NCBI GenBank assembly: GCA_014237395.1 | Contig: JABZFP010000001.1 | Location: forward strand, 1 to 64,000 | DNA: 64,000 nucleotides | Source: Desulfobacteraceae bacterium | GTDB taxonomy: Bacteria > Desulfobacterota > Desulfobacteria > Desulfobacterales > UBA5852 | Direction of reading: 5' to 3' | In this document: in pieces, positions 62,974 through 64,000 of the stretch | Layout: each line of letters starts with the position of its first letter | How positions within the stretch are numbered: the stretch's first letter is position 1 | Notes under the pieces: model-generated | What the model saw: the letters and a program-made list of their open reading frames with translations, nothing else | The model's database searches: none | What the model was told of the DNA's origin: nothing | Translations under genes and position numbers: made by a program

Positions 62974-64000
62974 ATGAGTTCTTCCAAACTGACCCCCATG
63001 ATCAAGCAGTATCTGTCCATCAAGGACGACTATCCGGATGCGATTTTACTGTATCGAATGGGGGATTTTTACGAGATGTTTTTCGAGGACGCGGAAACGG
63101 CTTCCCGCGCGCTTGAAATCACCCTCACTTCCCGCAATAAAAATGACAACAAACCCATTCCCATGTGCGGTGTGCCGGTGCGTGCCGTCCAGGGCTATAT
63201 TGCCCGCCTGGTGGATAGCGGTTTCAAAGTGGCGTTGTGCGATCAGGTTGAGGATCCGGCTCAAGCCAAAGGTCTGGTCAAACGCGAAGTCGTGCGGGTG
63301 CTGACACCGGGCATGCTTCTCGAGGACGAACTGCTCGACCGTTCAAGCAATAATTACATCCTGGCCATGGCGGTTCACAATGAGACGATTGGCTTGGCCT
63401 ACCTGGATATTTCCACCGGCACCTTCCGCTTGACCGAAACCGACGACTGGCCTGCCGCAGGCGATGAAGCCTTGCGTGTCGATCCGCGTGAAATACTGAT
63501 CCCCGAATCTTTCCGCGGGGATGTCCGGTTTGAAGGATTGACCGCGCCTTTTGTCGAGAGGCCAGTGACAACCCTTGACGACAAAGTATTTTCCCACGCC
63601 CGCGGACGTGAGCAACTGATGACGATGTTTCATACCATGTCGCTGGAAGGTTTCGGCTGCGAGTCCATGAAAGCCGGTATCCGCGCCGCCGGGGCATTGG
63701 TCCATTACCTCAAGGAAACCCAAAAGCAGGCGGTTGACCATTTCAACGGCATTGAAACCTATCATCTCAACGGCTATATGTGGGTCGATGACCGCTCGTG
63801 TCGCAATCTTGAACTGGCGGCCAATCTGCAGACCGGTTCCCGCAAGGGAACCCTTCTCGATGTGCTGGACCAGACCCGCACCGCCATGGGCGGGCGGTTG
63901 TTGCGGGAATGGCTGCGTTATCCCCTGATGGATCGGGAGCAGATCATCCAACGACATGACGCCGTTGCCGAGGGGCTCGATCAAAATCGGCGGCGGAACG
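62974..64000 (+). CDS. mutS: DNA mismatch repair protein MutS (N-terminal part)
   Basis: The frame is open from the ATG at 62974 to the window end (342 codons), so only domains I-II and the start of III are present. The mismatch-reading F-x-E motif is in MGDFYEMFFEDA (Phe at 32, Glu at 34). NKPIPMCGVPVRAVQGYIARL, FKVALCDQVEDP and VKREVVRVLTPGM follow as in all MutS. Later MGGRLLREWLRYPLMD marks the core domain. No strong ribosome-binding site precedes the ATG; an in-frame ATG eight codons on is an alternative. MutS finds mispairs and recruits MutL. Confidence 0.95.
   Translation, partial: MSSSKLTPMIKQYLSIKDDYPDAILLYRMGDFYEMFFEDAETASRALEITLTSRNKNDNKPIPMCGVPVRAVQGYIARLVDSGFKVALCDQVEDPAQAKGLVKREVVRVLTPGMLLEDELLDRSSNNYILAMAVHNETIGLAYLDISTGTFRLTETDDWPAAGDEALRVDPREILIPESFRGDVRFEGLTAPFVERPVTTLDDKVFSHARGREQLMTMFHTMSLEGFGCESMKAGIRAAGALVHYLKETQKQAVDHFNGIETYHLNGYMWVDDRSCRNLELAANLQTGSRKGTLLDVLDQTRTAMGGRLLREWLRYPLMDREQIIQRHDAVAEGLDQNRRRN

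Overview
The window looks like a chromosomal segment of a Desulfobacterota (Desulfobacterales-like) bacterium. This is inferred from the mix of genes: a diadenylate cyclase fused to YbbR repeats, an RpoH-type sigma factor, PEP-synthase-like proteins with receiver-like domains, a pfa-type polyunsaturated fatty acid synthase, an oleABCD hydrocarbon operon and a candidate selenoprotein. No rRNA or other taxonomic anchor is present, so the assignment is an inference.

Layout. (1) 1-6815 is an AT-richer accessory island, all on the minus strand. It holds four full or partial copies of a 48-codon repeated small ORF interleaved with a GIY-YIG-like gene and a small lipoprotein gene, then a RusA-like resolvase, a RES-domain protein and a PHP-SMC-type ATPase resembling the Ppl/TrlF defence proteins. 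It ends at a tyrosine recombinase pseudogene interrupted by a 260-bp MITE. (2) 7159-10654 has an MBL-fold hydrolase, a PocR-domain protein, an AIM24-type protein and a YebE-type protein. (3) 10737-21176 is a tight minus-strand operon, pfaC-like then oleA-oleB-oleC-oleD. Three exported-protein genes (21260-24840) lie upstream. (4) 25-30 kb has an IscU-like scaffold, a gene fused to a truncated MITE, a cold-shock protein, a DUF3179 protein with an in-frame TGA and a SECIS-like hairpin, pyruvate kinase, and a third MITE. (5) 30-42 kb has the diadenylate cyclase, a DUF2914 protein, pfaA, a divergent regulator and pfaD. (6) 42-64 kb is ordinary chromosome: xerD, pepP, a PEP-synthase-like protein, ilvA, an SPFH/zinc-ribbon pair, a ParM-like actin, a hybrid histidine kinase, tRNA-Arg(TCT), an rpoH-like gene, TPR and LolB-like lipoproteins, ATP-grasp and HD enzymes, a UPF0280 protein, a LapA-like protein and the start of mutS.

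How it fits together. PfaA (KS-MAT-3xACP-KR-DH), PfaC-like (KS-CLF-DH-DH) and PfaD (enoyl reductase) can build polyunsaturated acyl chains. OleA-D condense two acyl chains and convert the product to a long-chain olefin. Because pfaC and oleABCD share one operon, a polyunsaturated long-chain hydrocarbon is the likely product. The left island looks like a mobile defence region whose recombinase has died.

The observations most worth checking are the UxxC DUF3179 candidate selenoprotein with its hairpin, the TA-flanked MITE family whose excision restores the recombinase reading frame exactly, the repeated small-ORF cassette array, the PHP-ATPase/RES/RusA-like operon, and the pfaC-ole fusion of pathways.
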